Below, piece by piece: positions 48,845 through 60,600 of a stretch of DNA of 64,000 bases. The translations under genes were made by a program, and so were the position numbers. The stretch covers positions 11,899,006 to 11,963,005 of the forward strand of contig CM018052.1 of the NCBI GenBank assembly GCA_008638375.1. Direction: 5' to 3'. Under the pieces are notes generated by a model. That model did no database searches. It was not told the DNA's origin and saw nothing but the letters and a program-made list of their open reading frames with translations. The stretch is from Nyssa sinensis (Eukaryota > Streptophyta > Magnoliopsida > Cornales > Nyssaceae). How positions within the stretch are numbered: position 1 is the first letter of the stretch; every line of letters starts with the position of its first letter.

Positions 48845-49624
48845 TACCTAAAGATTCTTTTTACAGTTTTTAGATGTGATTCTTTAGGATACAATTGAAA
48901 TCTTACACATAAGCATACACATACACTAAACATAATGTTCGATCTACTAACTGTGAGATAGAAGAGACTTCCAATCATACCTCTATATTTCTTATGCCTA
49001 CATATTTTTTTTAATCATTCTTTTCAAATTTGGTAGTAGCACTCATAGGAGTACTCATGAGTTTTGTGTCTTCCATACCCAACCTTTTAACTAACTCGTT
49101 AATGTCTTTAGGTTGATTAATGAATGTTCCTTATTTAGATTTCTTAATTTCTAATCCTAAGAAAAAGTTTAATTTTCCCATCATGCGTATTTCAAATTCA
49201 TCTTGTATGCACTTGGCAAAGTCCTTACATACATCTTCATTCGTTGAGTCAAATATAAGGTCATCAACATATATTTGTACAATGAGTATTTTCTTCCCTT
49301 TTGTTTTTATAAATAACGTGGTATCTATTTTTTTTTTCTAATGAATTCATTCTTGATGAGGAATCCACTAAGTCTTTCACACCAATCTCTTGGAGCTTGC
49401 TTCAAATCATATAAACATTTGTTAACTTTTATACATGGTTTTGATTTTCATAGTTTTCAAACTCAGGAGTTTATTCAACATATACTTTCTTAGATATGAA
49501 TCCATTTAATAATGCACTTTTTACATCCATTTGATAGAGTTTAAAATTTTATGATATTCAAAGACAAGTAGCATTCTTATGACTTCTAATCTAAAAATTA
49601 GGACAAATGTTTCTTCATAGTCAA
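48845..49624 (-). pseudogene. SIRE-lineage copia reverse transcriptase, truncated
   Basis: Minus-strand fragments in order: IDYEETF (49604-49624), KLYQMDVKSALLNGF, IYVDDLIFDSTNE with an intact YVDD (49260-49271), and MIGSLFYLTVSRSNIMFSVC with KESHLKTVKRIFRYL (48850-48979). These are copia RT motifs in SIRE-like form. Stops and frameshifts are many. RNase H is missing: after VGLFYL the sequence jumps to the spacer before the extra ORF, so a deletion removed it. Gag, protease, integrase and the 5' LTR are also absent. Confidence 0.8.
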
Positions 49625-49629
49625 TGGGA

Positions 49630-49835
49630 CACAATGAAACCCAAAAATTTACCCTCTAATAACCCAAAGGTACATTTTTAAGGATTCAATTTCATCTTGT
49701 GCTGCTGTAAAATCTCAAAAGTTTAAGACAAATGCTGAATACAATCTTTCTTCTTTGTATTACTAACCAACATATCATCTATGTAAACTTTCATAGTATT
49801 ATCGATTTGATTTTAAAACATCTTATTTGGCCTAT
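49630..49835 (-). pseudogene. Ty3/gypsy reverse transcriptase fragment
   Basis: Minus frame reads NTMKVYIDDMLVSNTKKKDC, then TFEILQQHKMKLNP, then KCTFGLLEGKFLGFIVSH. The YIDDMLV box and the KMKLNP-x-KC-FG-x-GKFLGF order are gypsy (Tat-like) RT, not copia. Three TAA codons lie in the frame. It abuts the copia RT at about 49625 with no recognisable spacer. Confidence 0.75.
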
Positions 49836-51006
49836 ATTACTAGTGTCTATAGTATTAAATCCCTACTAATCTCCTCTTCCTTTATTTCTTATGGGGACTT
49901 AAATCCTATGTTACGCGAAGAAGTAATTTAATTTTACGCAAAACGCACTGTTGTTTTGTTGATCTAAATGGCAACTCCTAAAATTTTGTATTTCCAATTT
50001 GATGTTAAATTTTTTAGTTCTTACAAATTCGGTGTTTAAAGGGGAAAAACATTTCATCAAAATCAAACACACGGTCACGTTTTGATATCCAACTCACATG
50101 GCTACACGACCCACAATAGAGACTCGTAGAGGTAAGCATACCTAATCATCACACGTATGATGACACCAGACAATGCCAATAATTTTATTCTCCTCTTTTT
50201 ACTCCCATGTTCCACTTTTTTTTTTCAATTTATAATACTTTTCACTCTAATTATACGAAAAATTAATAAATATAATTAAGAAGGTTTATAATGAGTAATT
50301 TATATATAAGTACATATATAATTATTTCATCTCTCAAATAATTAGTATTATAAACAAAGAATTTTAAAAAATATTATTTATTAAGTAATTGAATTATTAA
50401 TTATTAATCATAGAACTATAAAACTATATTGATTTTTTAAATATTTTTTGAATATTGAATATTAATATGAGATTGTTAATCATAAAAAGCTTTGAAATAC
50501 TCTAACAAACATATTACATTATTATAATCTCTGTTCATTTCATGGCCTCCTCAAGAATATCTTTCTAAATAATTCTGGTCCAATTCTTTGACTAAGATTT
50601 TGAAAATAAATTCTTTTTAATTGATTTAATTTAGTAGATTCTTAATTAGATTTATGTTTTTTTTTTCATCACTTATTTTAAGTTTTGTTGACAAATGATA
50701 TTATGTGAAAGACAAAAGAAAAAAAAAATCATAACATACGTAAAACTCACAACATAAGCAAATTACGAAAATAACACCATCCTACCGTCCACTGTGTTCC
50801 TCTCGCTCGGACACCCTATTTCTCTCCGACAGGAAGTCACGCGCTTTTCCAAAATTTGACTAAGAACTACAAAATTTAACTGCACCGTATGATTTGGGAC
50901 TAAAGTTTTAAGAGAGAGAAAAAACTGTACAGAGAGAGTAAGGGGGATCGCCGTGATATCAGGGAGAGTGTTCTTTCAGCGCAAGAAAGGAAAAGAGGGA
51001 TCGAAG
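49836..51006. other. AT-rich intergenic region and likely promoter/5' leader of the downstream gene
   Basis: No ORF or element found. The last ~120 bases are less AT-rich and contain a TTGAC (W-box core) at 50856-50860 and a GA-rich leader (AGAGAGAG runs at 50911-50944). I see no convincing TATA box. Transcription start is not determined. Confidence 0.4.
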
Positions 51007-51477
51007 ATGCTTTCTTGTTTGCGATTCGTCATCGTAATGGCAGGCTACCTGCAATTGTTTGCGATTCTCCTAGTCATGAAATCAGACGGCAGGGACCTCA
51101 GGCCGTCGGAACACGGCCTCGGGTATCAGAACTCGACGGCGACGGGAGAGAATTCGGCGGATATGATGTCGTTCTTTGGAGGATCACTGTCGTCGACGGC
51201 CCCAGGCATGCCGTGGCCGGAGGCGAGGAACATGAGCAATTCGTCGCAGTACTGGAACAACTCCGACGTCGGCGGCGGTCGGGATCACGTGAGGGAAGTA
51301 TTGTTGGTGGCGAGCTTGGCGTGCGGAATCACCGGTGTTGCTCTGCTAGCTGCAGCTGTATTTATTTTTGCATTTCATTTGCAAAAGAAAAGGTCCTCAC
51401 CATCTCCGTTGCCTCAACCGCAACCACCAGCAGCAGCAGCATTACCGCTAGCATTGCCATCAACATCTGATGAGTAG
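51007..51477 (+). CDS. small secreted / type I single-pass membrane protein, 156 aa, function unknown
   Basis: Start chosen at ATG 51007 (context GAAGATGC, A at -3). The frame opens upstream only through non-ATG codons. Residues 1-27 are a hydrophobic signal peptide (MLSCLRFVIVMAGYLQLFAI). Residues 28-97 form a polar ectodomain with DLRPSEHGLGYQN, MMSFFGG and three or more possible N-glycosylation sites (N42, N75, N78, N84). Residues 98-125 are one membrane span (VREVLLVASLACGITGVALL). The tail is KKR followed by a Pro/Ala-rich stretch (PSPLPQPQPPAAAALPLALP). The CDS is clearly GC-richer than its surroundings, as expected of a real plant gene. It resembles small plant 'transmembrane proteins' without known role. 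Single exon, and no intron signals were seen. Confidence 0.75.
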   Translation: MLSCLRFVIVMAGYLQLFAILLVMKSDGRDLRPSEHGLGYQNSTATGENSADMMSFFGGSLSSTAPGMPWPEARNMSNSSQYWNNSDVGGGRDHVREVLLVASLACGITGVALLAAAVFIFAFHLQKKRSSPSPLPQPQPPAAAALPLALPSTSDE

Positions 51478-53426
51478 GCAATTTCGTGTATTTATGTTGT
51501 TATTGTTAGATTTTTACTCTGGTCTGGAGCCATTATCCCAGCTGCCGACATTTATTCGAAATTTAGTAGAAAAATGTTTAATTCAGGTTATCCCATTACT
51601 TTGTATCTATCTGGATAACAAAAGTTATATAATCACTCAATTTTTAGTTTGTTGTTTGAATTTTCATTAGAGCAAATTTTGATTAGAAAAGAAAAGAAAA
51701 GTTTTGTTTTTATTGGTTGGAATATTTTGCTATACTTGAACAAAATCAGATTTAATTTTTGGGAAAAAAAAAAGTGATGCTAGATTTACGGATTAAAATC
51801 ACCAGTTTTGGGTCTACTGAAGAGTGATTCGGAGGGTTTGCAAAAATAGAAATTATTATGATTCTTTGATTCCATGCATCAAATGAAACATTAATATCAT
51901 AACATGAGTTTTGAGTTCATGCCTCTATAAGAATTTTCAATTCCATGCTTCTTGGTTGCGCTGGATGATTTACGGGTATGGAATATGTTACACCAATTTT
52001 AAAGCTCTAACCCATCAAAATTTAGTTACTGATAAAATTTTTATCTAACCGATCAAAATTTTAGTAAGTATAAAAACTATTATTAAAGTATAAATTTTTG
52101 AAATTACATCTTTTTACTGATAAATTCACATATCTCTTTTGTCTATTTTTTAAAGAAAGACAAAAATACTCATTTCATATTTTTTTTTTAATATTTTTTT
52201 TTTCAGTTTTGACTAAAATTTCCGAACTTTTTAAAAATATTTTTTACATTTATATAAAAATAAATTTGAAATAAATACCTTATATTTTTTTATTTTTGAT
52301 TAAGAATGTCTTAATCAATATTTATTTGAAAATAAAGCGTAAAAAAATGATTAAAATTGAAAAAATATAAATAAAATAAAATAAAATAAATATTTTTGTC
52401 AGTTAAAAAAATAGACCTGGAGAAGAAGTATGTGTATTTTGTTAATAAAAATAAAAAATAATAATATAATTCAGAAAATTTTTAAAAATATATTTATAGT
52501 TTGTTAAAAAGTTTAAGAGAATTTAGTGCAATTTAATCTTTTTATTATAAATAGTTGTAGTAATTATTTTAACAATTGTATCATATCTGTATTATTATAT
52601 AAAGAGTAAAGAGAACTCAACCTTTAGATGATTAATAATTTTGTTTTTTCAAAGATATAATGAGATATGTGTTGAATCTGATCAAGTAAACACATTATTA
52701 AAATAATAGCTTCATTTTTAATAACGGTATTGCCAATACACCACCCACCCACCTCCACTTTTGTCTCTTCTCACTCCCTCCCCTCTCACTTTCTCATCAT
52801 CTTCTTATTCATACCATGAAGTGATCCCCAGCACAGCACATGAATATCGCGTGTAGATGATCCCATAGAAATGGGAGGCAACAGGAGCTTAACTTGTAGT
52901 CCATGAATAGGAATTCATCACCGAAAGAAAAGGTAACATAATAATTGGGTGTGAATTCGAGTTATCTCCTGGATTTTGAATACGTGAAAGTGGGAGAAAT
53001 ATGTAATTTGTGTTATGAGCTTTAAGATCACGAATAGAACGTTATAAGAAGATCTTATCATCTATAGCACGGCTATTAGAGTCAGTCATATATTTGCACA
53101 ATCCAAATTTCAAGAATAACCCTTAAGAGAATTTTAGAGAGAACAAAGGAAACAAGAGCCGCGAGAGTTTATAAAAAAAATTGTATCTACTCAATCTAAT
53201 TCACGTAACCACACTCATATAGAGATATATGATGAGTAGTTGTTGAATTCAAAATTCAACATTCAACTTCTAACTTTTCTTCATAAGAGTCATACACTTA
53301 TCTAACCTTTCCATTCACATTATGTGGATACTCTATTAAATATGAGTTCAAGTAAAAAACCCAGCCCAATATCCTACAATCACAAACAAGGTGAGATGAA
53401 AGAGTTCTAAAAGTCTGACCACTATG
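51478..53426. other. AT-rich intergenic DNA
   Basis: The first ~200 bases would be the 3' UTR of the upstream gene. The rest is AT-rich without ORFs. A pyrimidine-rich stretch (52741-52805, CCACCCACCCACC then CTCCC/CTCTC) resembles a plant core-promoter Y patch, but no gene follows before the copia element at 53427. I see nothing else. Confidence 0.45.
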
Positions 53427-53803
53427 TGTAAACGGAAAAATAAGGAGAATAGATTTCAAGAGAAATAAGAAATAAGGAAGAAAAATAGAAGATACTCGAG
53501 AATGTTAAAGCAAGTTTGTGAAAAGTCTAAGACCCCAAGTTGATGTTAAGCTTTGTTTTTTTACTCAATATATAAAGAATTTAAAAAATATACTTTACAT
53601 ATATGTATGAGATTACAATCATATATTTTAAGAATGAATCTTTGTGAAATTACAATCCTGTATTTTAAGTAGGAATCTCGGTGAGATTACAATCCTATAT
53701 TTTAGGAAGGAATCCCTTCTATTCAATTTTCTTAAATAATACAATTCTAATTTATACAAAAATATCATTTAAGGTGGCTTGATTTTTGATCTTGATATGT
53801 TAA
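53427..53803 (-). mobile_element. L 3' LTR
   Basis: Shares with 62922-63327 the blocks AAGATACTCRASAATGTTAAA, AGTCTAAGA, ACTCAATATATA, GATTACAATCCTGTATTTTA and GGTGACTTGAT-like ends. It begins near TGTAAACGG and ends near GATATGTTAA. The adjacent minus-strand purine tract CAACTTGAGGGAGGGAA is the PPT. Boundaries are good to a few bases. Confidence 0.75.
53555..53720. repeat. ~35-bp tandem repeat within L LTR
   Basis: GAGATTACAATCCTRTATTT followed by TAGGAAGGAATC, in three diverged units. The same array occurs at 63080-63200 in the other LTR. Confidence 0.8.
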
Positions 53804-54185
53804 TTCCCTCCCTCAAGTTGACCGAGGGAAACCCACAAGATTCAACTTGAAACATAAAAAAGCAAGAATTACCTTAAGAAGACTTTTGGTGAAAATATTA
53901 GCACATTGTAGAGTAGAATGAATGAAACGAATTTAAAGGAGTCCCGCTAAGACTTTTTCACAAACAAAATAATAATCAAGCTCAATATGTTTGGAACGAG
54001 CCTGAAAGATAGGATTTGAGCTCATATACACAGCACTCTGATTATCACACGAAAGAATTATAGGAGCAGAATGTGGAAGACTCAAGTCCTAAAGAAGGTA
54101 AGTGATCTAGGTCATTTTAGCAGTGGCATAAGCGAGAGTACGATATTCAGCTTCAGTGCTGGAACGAGAGACTGTATGTTGTTTC
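53804..54185 (-). pseudogene. distal RNase H of L
   Basis: Minus reading: AKKQHTVSRSSTEAEYRTLA, then APIILSCDNQSAVYMSSNPI, RSKHIELDYYFV and CANIFTKSL. This is the C-terminal RNase H of copia pol, separated from its first half (58862 onward) by K. Confidence 0.8.
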
Positions 54186-54961
54186 TATTATATTTTTAGC
54201 TTTGATTGTAGGTATTTCAAAGACAAAGACCTTGTGCCCTTCAATCTTAATATTAGTTATTTAGTTATTTATTTCTCTTAGTCCAGAATTAATCAATTCT
54301 GTTAATGATTAATGCAGGGTTGTTTGAGTGAGTTAACCAATTGGTTAGAATCTCTTGCGTCCAAAACTTTGAGCGAATCCACCTATCCCACCGTTTACCA
54401 CGATATTAATGGGATGCAATCGTGCGAACCAATGGATTTGATTCTGTTCATAACTTTATAAATATAGAACTTCTAAATCATTCTAAATAGAGAGTTCAGA
54501 ATTTTTGATACATTCAAAACAACTTCTGCGAGTGATATTTCTAGAGTGTGCATTGTTACAATTGTTCTCCAGTTCCAATTATCCCAATTGTTATCCAGTT
54601 TCAATTATTCTTCAGTTGATTCCAATTATCCTAATTGTTATCTAGTTGGTTTCAATTGTTTTTCATTCATTCCAATTGTACCAATTGATCCAATTGTTCT
54701 CCAGTTGGTTTCAATTGTTCTTCAAAGACCATTGTTACAGTATGTTGTTCCTGAGACCTTCACTGTACGAGTGCACGTAAGTGGAGACGAAGTTGTTGAA
54801 TCTTGGAGAGTAGATCGCTGAGACCTTCTGCATTGAGATACCATTTCAAAGGGGCGGAAACTACTCTTAAGGACAGTGTCTTGCACACGCCTCAAATTGA
54901 TAAGTTCTTTCCTCTTTGTATTTTTTTATTTGTCAGCATCTCTTACACTATTTTTCCAACA
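54186..54961 (+). mobile_element. K 5' LTR (776 bp)
   Basis: Starts TATTATATTTTTAGCTTTGA (TG eroded to TA) and ends CTATTTTTCCAACA. It contains a degenerate CCAATTGTT/TTCAATTGTTC repeat (54560-54725). No convincing PBS follows at 54962. Confidence 0.85.
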
Positions 54962-56120
54962 ATCTTAAGAGTAGTTGCCTATAATGGATGTTGCAATATG
55001 GATTGCCACCAATACACTTGAATTGAGCCCACTAGAATTGAGCCATTTAATGACACAATCTTCAAAGGTTGGTAGACTGTTAGTCTTAGATATTGCAAAG
55101 GTTGAATTTGTTCTGACCAAACCTAAATCCATTAATATCATCTTGAAGTATCTGGACTTACCAATGAAAAAATAGAACTTCCTAAATTTTTTATATATGG
55201 TAAGCTTATATGTATTTATGTGATTTGTTGTTAATGTTGTGGTTGAGTGAATATTGAGCAGAGAATGGAAATAAAATAATAATTGATGATAGTGAAAAAC
55301 TAAAATAGAATAAAATAAAATATAATCATAAAGGATAGTAGAATTATATGAAGAGATCAAATTAATAAAATAATAAAAAATGATGAGTGATTGTCTGTTT
55401 GATTTGTTGGATGTTTGCTCTCCTTTATCTATAGCAGTCGTTGGGAATGTTTTGGGTGAAGGTTGTCCCTTTTTCCTTTTCTGCCCTTCCAGTAATGTTG
55501 TGGATCTTTCTGCGATTCGAGAGGATTAGTGGTCATTTAGGGAGAATTCTATACTTTTTATTTTTTGTCTTCTTTGTAGCCTTCGTGGCATTCTCAACTA
55601 TTCAATAACATTCTATCATTCCTTTCCATTTATTTGAGTGGTTTAAAATTGGTTTTAAAAATAAAAATAAAAATTTTTGAAGTCTTTAACTGTAAACCAA
55701 TTGAAAAACCTTGCAAGTTTAACTCTTATTTTATACAAAGAGTTTATGATCATTAGAGATACTCAATTTATAAAAAAATAATAATAATAGTATTTATTGA
55801 GAATAGTTAAACCAACAAGACTCTCTTAAATTGTGGGGGGACACATTTTCTCTATTTTCCATATAAAAAATAAATAATAAAAAATAAATAAATATTGAAT
55901 ACCAAATAATAAAACTTGTACAATTTTATGAAAAGATCATATGAATTATGAATCTTGTGAATCACAAAAAGGTTATGTACTTAACTTTAAATTATTTGAA
56001 AGTGTGGAGGTGTCTTTAATCTAAGAAAACTTTTAATGAGAAAAACTTGGACACAAGAAGAGAAATGACAATCGTACTAAGACAAATTTGGTTGAGGTGG
56101 ACGTTATTATTCTGATCATT
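54962..56120 (+). other. K internal 5' region, no recognised gag
   Basis: Contains a 66-codon frame (54975-55175) with no known domain. The rest is AT-rich with stops. Expected to hold the gag region of K, but nothing recognisable remains. Confidence 0.4.
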
Positions 56121-56129
56121 TCTAAGATG

Positions 56130-56450
56130 AACATGATAACTACTGCGAAGGATCGAGTGGTAGACTAGGGGACTACCAAGAATATCTATGAAACTATTTT
56201 TGCTTTATCCTCCTACACTCTTGTGGGAGGAGGAAAAGAATATATGTGGGTGATTTGAGGCCCAACAAATCATTGGCAAATGAAAAGATCTTCTGAATTT
56301 GATTTCTTGAAAAATCCTGTCGGTTACTGATATATTTCATGTTCAAGATATTTGTTAGATCCTTGTGTCAGTTTTCTATTATAGAAAAAAAAAGTTGTTT
56401 GAGTTTGATAAATATTGTCTTAATTAAGAATGAGAATTAGTGAATTCTTA
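56130..56450 (+). pseudogene. copia protease remnant of K
   Basis: The plus frames contain a TTKNIYETIFAFSSYTLV stretch, followed by a Gly-Asp-like turn and a segment resembling the hydrophobic block that precedes copia integrase. The match is to the Tork/Angela-type protease region but is weak and broken by stops and a poly-A frameshift near 56383. Confidence 0.4.
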
Positions 56451-57059
56451 AAGTATTTAAAGTATGAGAAGATACTTGAAAGAAATAAAAACTTAGATGA
56501 TCATAGATAAACATAATGTGAGGTTAATAACTAAAATTTCACAAACAAGAAAAATAATAATTTCCTTGAGACTATTCTCTAATAATTGAAAATTTTTATA
56601 TTAAAATTTTAATAGTTTTAATTGGAGAATTAAAAGAAATTATCTGGTTATGTATACTTGAGAAATAGCATAAATATGAAATTATGAAGTAAAACTCTTA
56701 AATATGTGACAATAAAATCTTGATCATTTGTGTTCTTGGTCATTGTGGTAGATAAATACAAAATTTATAAACATTATAATTGTGTTCACATGTTTAAATT
56801 GTGAGTGTATTTTAGATAGTCAATAAGACTATATGATACTTGGGAGAAAATTACGAACATCAAATCAATTTGATTGTGAGCATGTTTATCCCTTTTGATG
56901 CTTATGTTTTTAAATTTGAATTTGCTCAAATTTATATATTGGTGTATTTGTAATAGACCCAACATTGTTTATGCAAGTAATAGATTGAGCAAATACGTAG
57001 AATCCTAACAAGGATTATTGGAGGAACATAACTTGAATATCAAAAATTTATAGAAATAT

Positions 57060-57560
57060 TCTTAATTATGATGCATTATGGATTTCCCACTGTATAAGGT
57101 TTATAGTGATGTTAACTGGATCTATAATCCAAATGAGGAAGAAATCCATGTGTTGTTATATAGTTACCCTTGACTGAGGTATATTGTCTCATAGACTTTC
57201 ACAAGCTCAGTTCCAATATGGAATCCAAAATTAAAGCCTTAGAGAAGGCATGATTTGAGGCTAAATGGCTTAAAAAGCTATTAGCGTGATATCCCTATAT
57301 AGAAGAGTCTAGTTTTAACTGTGTTTATGTGTTATAATTGCTAGGTTGAAAAAGTTAAATCAAAATGTTAAAAAATTGGGCAAATATGCCTATGACATAA
57401 TATTGTGAAATAACTTTGTTTGAGACTTGGGTGTTATCTCTAGATTCTATGAGATCAAAGTAGATTTTAGCCAATCCTCTTATAAAATACATTGAGGAGG
57501 ATGGGACTTATGCCTATAACAAGGGTCAATAGTGGTGGGAACCCAACCTAAATAAGTGGA
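57060..57560 (+). pseudogene. copia RNase H remnant of K
   Basis: Reads VYSDVNWIYNPNEEEI (RNase H Asp block). Later come a TMESE-like region and a LRRMGLMPI stretch, then a GGNPT end before a stop. The GGNPT end is typical of Tork/Angela-type copia polyproteins. Multiple stops. Confidence 0.55.
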
Positions 57561-58097
57561 GATGCCACGAACTAGGTTCATATGGGTAATAACAAGCCAC
57601 TGATTGACTTGATAAGAATTTATCACTTATTCATTGTCTATCCCTATGGTGTAGATAGTGAAAGAGACTGCAATATGTGAGGTTGAACAACAAATCTTAA
57701 TGAATATAATATCCCTCATATGGGTAGTGTGTTTAATTGCAGTACACACTTGATGGAGTCAACTATGTGGGTGTGGAGGTGGGTCTGCTTTCTATGAACA
57801 CTTAGGCAGTTTTTCTAGAGCACTCGTGAAATTCTAGGAGTAGTAAATGGCCAAAACGTGTCAAATCCCATTGAACAACCTTACTAGTTAAGTGTAATGT
57901 GGATGATGAGTATGATGACTCATACAGAAAAATGAGGTTCATAGAAATTTTAAATTTCACCAAATTTTCGTTAGCCAAGTCTTATTTACCTTATGTGTTG
58001 GTTCATAGTCTAAAAGACACCAACACTGAGGCATTACAATAAAGTGGTCTTTCTTATGCTTTCATATTCTTTCTTATTCATTTTAAATTTGCCTTTG

Positions 58098-58112
58098 AAA
58101 TATGTGGGAGAT
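58098..58112 (+). other. K polypurine tract
   Basis: AAATATGTGGGAGAT lies directly before the 3' LTR start at 58113. Confidence 0.6.
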
Positions 58113-58856
58113 TGTTATATTTGTAGCTTTGATTGTTGGTATTTCAAAGACAAAGATCTTATGTCCCTCAATCTTAATATTAGTTATTTATTTATTTATT
58201 GCTCTGAGTCCATAATTAATCAATTCTGTTAATGACTAATGCGGGGTTGTTTGAGTTAGTCAACCAATTGGTTAAAATCTCTTGCATCCAAAGCTCCAAT
58301 TGAGTCCACCTATCCCACTGTCAACCACGATATTAATGAGATGCAATCATGCGAACCAAGGGATTTGATTCTATTCATAACTCTATAAATACAAAACTTC
58401 TAAATCATTCTAAATAGAGAGTTCAAAGTTTCTAATACATTCAAAACAACTTCTACGAGTGAGATTTTCAGAGTGTGCATTATTATAATTGTTCTCCAGT
58501 TTGATTTATCCCAATTGTTATCCAATTTCAATTATTCTACAATTGATTCCAATTGTTATCCAATTGGTTTCAGTTGTTCTTCGTTCATTCCAATTATATC
58601 AATTGATCTAATTGTTCCTTAAAGACCATTGTTATAATATGTTGTTCTTGAGACCTTCACTATACGAGTACACGTAAGTGGAGACGAAGTTGTTGAATCC
58701 TGAAGGGTAGATCGCTGAGACTTTCTACACCGAGATATCATATCAAAGGGGCAAACTACTCTTAAAGACAATGTCTTGTACACGTTTCGGCTTGATAGGT
58801 TCTTTCCTCTCTGTATTTTGTTATTTTGCAGCATCTCTTACACTATTTTTCCAATA
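58113..58856 (+). mobile_element. K 3' LTR (744 bp)
   Basis: Starts TGTTATATTTGTAGCTTTGA and ends CTATTTTTCCAATA (CA eroded to TA). Colinear with the 5' LTR, with a small deletion in the CCAATTGTT repeat. Confidence 0.85.
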
Positions 58857-58861
58857 GTTTC

Positions 58862-60012
58862 TTGGCACTCCAAAGATCAAATTTTAACCTAAGAAGATAG
58901 CATGCCTAGAGGTAGATCGATGAGTGTTAGGACACCCAGCCCAATCAGCATCAGAGTAACCAATGAGAGTGAGAGAACTATCAGAATGAATTTGAAGACC
59001 ATGATTTAAGGTACCTTTAACATACCGAAGAATTCATTTGAGAACTTGAGACTGAGCAATTGTTGAAGCATGTATAAACTGACAAACGTAATTAACACTG
59101 AAGGTAAGATCTGGTCAAGTAAGACTCAAGTCTTGAAGGCAACCAACTAGACAATGTTAAAAGGTCGGATCACTCAAAAGAACACTTTCTTAAGTCAACT
59201 TTTGACTAGCAATCATAGTAGAGAAAATTGGCTTAGAACCCTCCATTTGAGCACACATGAGGAGTTCTAAGGCATATTTCGACTGTGTGAGAGAAAGACC
59301 ATCATTATGACATGCAACTTCAATGCCCAAGAAATAATGAAGAGGACCTAAATCTTTTATTGCACAAATATAATTAAGATCATCAATGAGAGTGAAGATC
59401 AAAGTAGATGAATTGTTTGTAAGTATGATATCATCAATGTGCACTAAAAGAACCAGAGTACGAATAGATGTTATATGTATAAACATGGAGGAATTAGATT
59501 GAATGCAATAAAATTCCAATTATAGAAGATGACTATTGAATTTCTCAAACCAAGCATAGGGTGTTTGTTTGAGGCCATATAAGGCTTTCCAAAGTCGAAA
59601 AACATGATGAGGGAAGTTAGGACTTTCATACCTAGGGAGTTGAGACATATAAACCTCATCTTGTAGATCACCATAGAAGAAAGCATTCTTGACATCTAAT
59701 TGTCCAATATCCCACTTATTGACACAAGCCAATGATAGGACCAGATGAATGGTAGAAAGTTTACCACAAGGCTAAATATCTCATCAAAATTGATGTCTGG
59801 TAGTTGAGAATAGCCTTTGGCCACAAGATAGACCTTGTACCGATCAATAGAATCATCTGACTTTAACTTCGTTTTGAAGACCCATTTAAACCCAACAATA
59901 TTCATACCTTGGGTGAAAGGGATAAAAGTCCAGGTGTGATTTTGGTTGAACGCCTGAATTTTTTCATCTATAGTAGCATACCAATGAGTATATTTGACAG
60001 GAAACTAGTAGC
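58862..60012 (-). pseudogene. reverse transcriptase and proximal RNase H of L
   Basis: Minus order: WVFKTKLKSDDSIDRYKVYL, VAKGYSQ, QLDVKNAFFYGDLQDEVYM, WKALYGLKQTPYAWFEKF, VHIDDIIL, then KDLGPLHYFLGIEV, ALELLM and GYSDADWAGC (RNase H Asp block). The YVDD Tyr is His here (HIDD, codons at 59430-59441). Several frame changes. It makes cDNA in the family; inactive here. Confidence 0.82.
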
Positions 60013-60600
60013 TACGAGGTTCAGAAGTGGAAAGAAGAGTGGTAAAGAAGGATTTTATGCTATGATTGTAAACTAAGAAGTGGCGGGAATACAATGGATG
60101 ATAGGTGGTGAAAGAATAAAGGTTAGCAATATAAGAGTGAGACTTACAACGATTGATTATGGGATAGGTATTAGATATAGTTGAAGGTTGGGGTTGAGAA
60201 AGAAGTAAATCAATGATAAGGGAGCCACTAGGGATAGAAGAGAGATCATGATGCTGATGAGGTATAATTTCGGGTTTCGAGAAAGTTGGTGAGGTAGGAG
60301 CCTCGATGGAAGGAAGTGGGAAACGTTGGGATGGAAGAAAATGTGTTTGTGTGATAGAAGACAACTGTGTAGGTATGGTAGGCACAAAAAGATCATCATT
60401 GGGGAGGAATAGGGGTTGTGGATATGGTAGGAGATGATTAATCAATGATAGGAGTAATGTCCTAATAGGTTAAGAAATTTGCCAAGGACATAGGGTGTGA
60501 AGGATAAGAGGAGTTTATAAAAAAAAAAAAAAAAAAAAAACCTGCCTCATAAAATACAACATGATGAGAGATGTAAAGTTTTCTAGTTGATCGATCTAGG
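60013..60600 (-). other. L integrase C-terminus / linker to RT
   Basis: Pro/Ser/Thr-rich minus-strand frames (for example 60005-60445) are typical of the copia linker between integrase and RT. A poly-A run on the plus strand at about 60518-60540 has no clear role. Confidence 0.5.

Larger units (their letters stand above)
54186..58856 (+). mobile_element. K: internally deleted Ty1/copia element with two LTRs
   Basis: Two direct LTRs (54186-54961 and 58113-58856) and TSD GTTTC (54181-54185, 58857-58861). The internal 3.15 kb retains protease-like and RNase H-like pieces on the plus strand but lacks recognisable RT and integrase. Joining the flanks restores the RNase H of L, so the insertion site is certain. 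Confidence 0.88.

Noticed and set aside
50953..51006. Upstream extension of the host ORF
   Set aside because: The frame start at 50953 is GTG, not ATG. ATG at 51007 has good context and directly precedes the signal peptide.
54560..54725. CRISPR-like repeat of CCAATTGTT words
   Set aside because: Irregular spacing, no fixed repeat-spacer structure, plant genome context, and inside a copia LTR.
54975..55175. 66-codon plus-strand ORF inside K
   Set aside because: No recognisable domain. It lies in the K interior next to the 5' LTR, and there is no codon or motif support for a gene.
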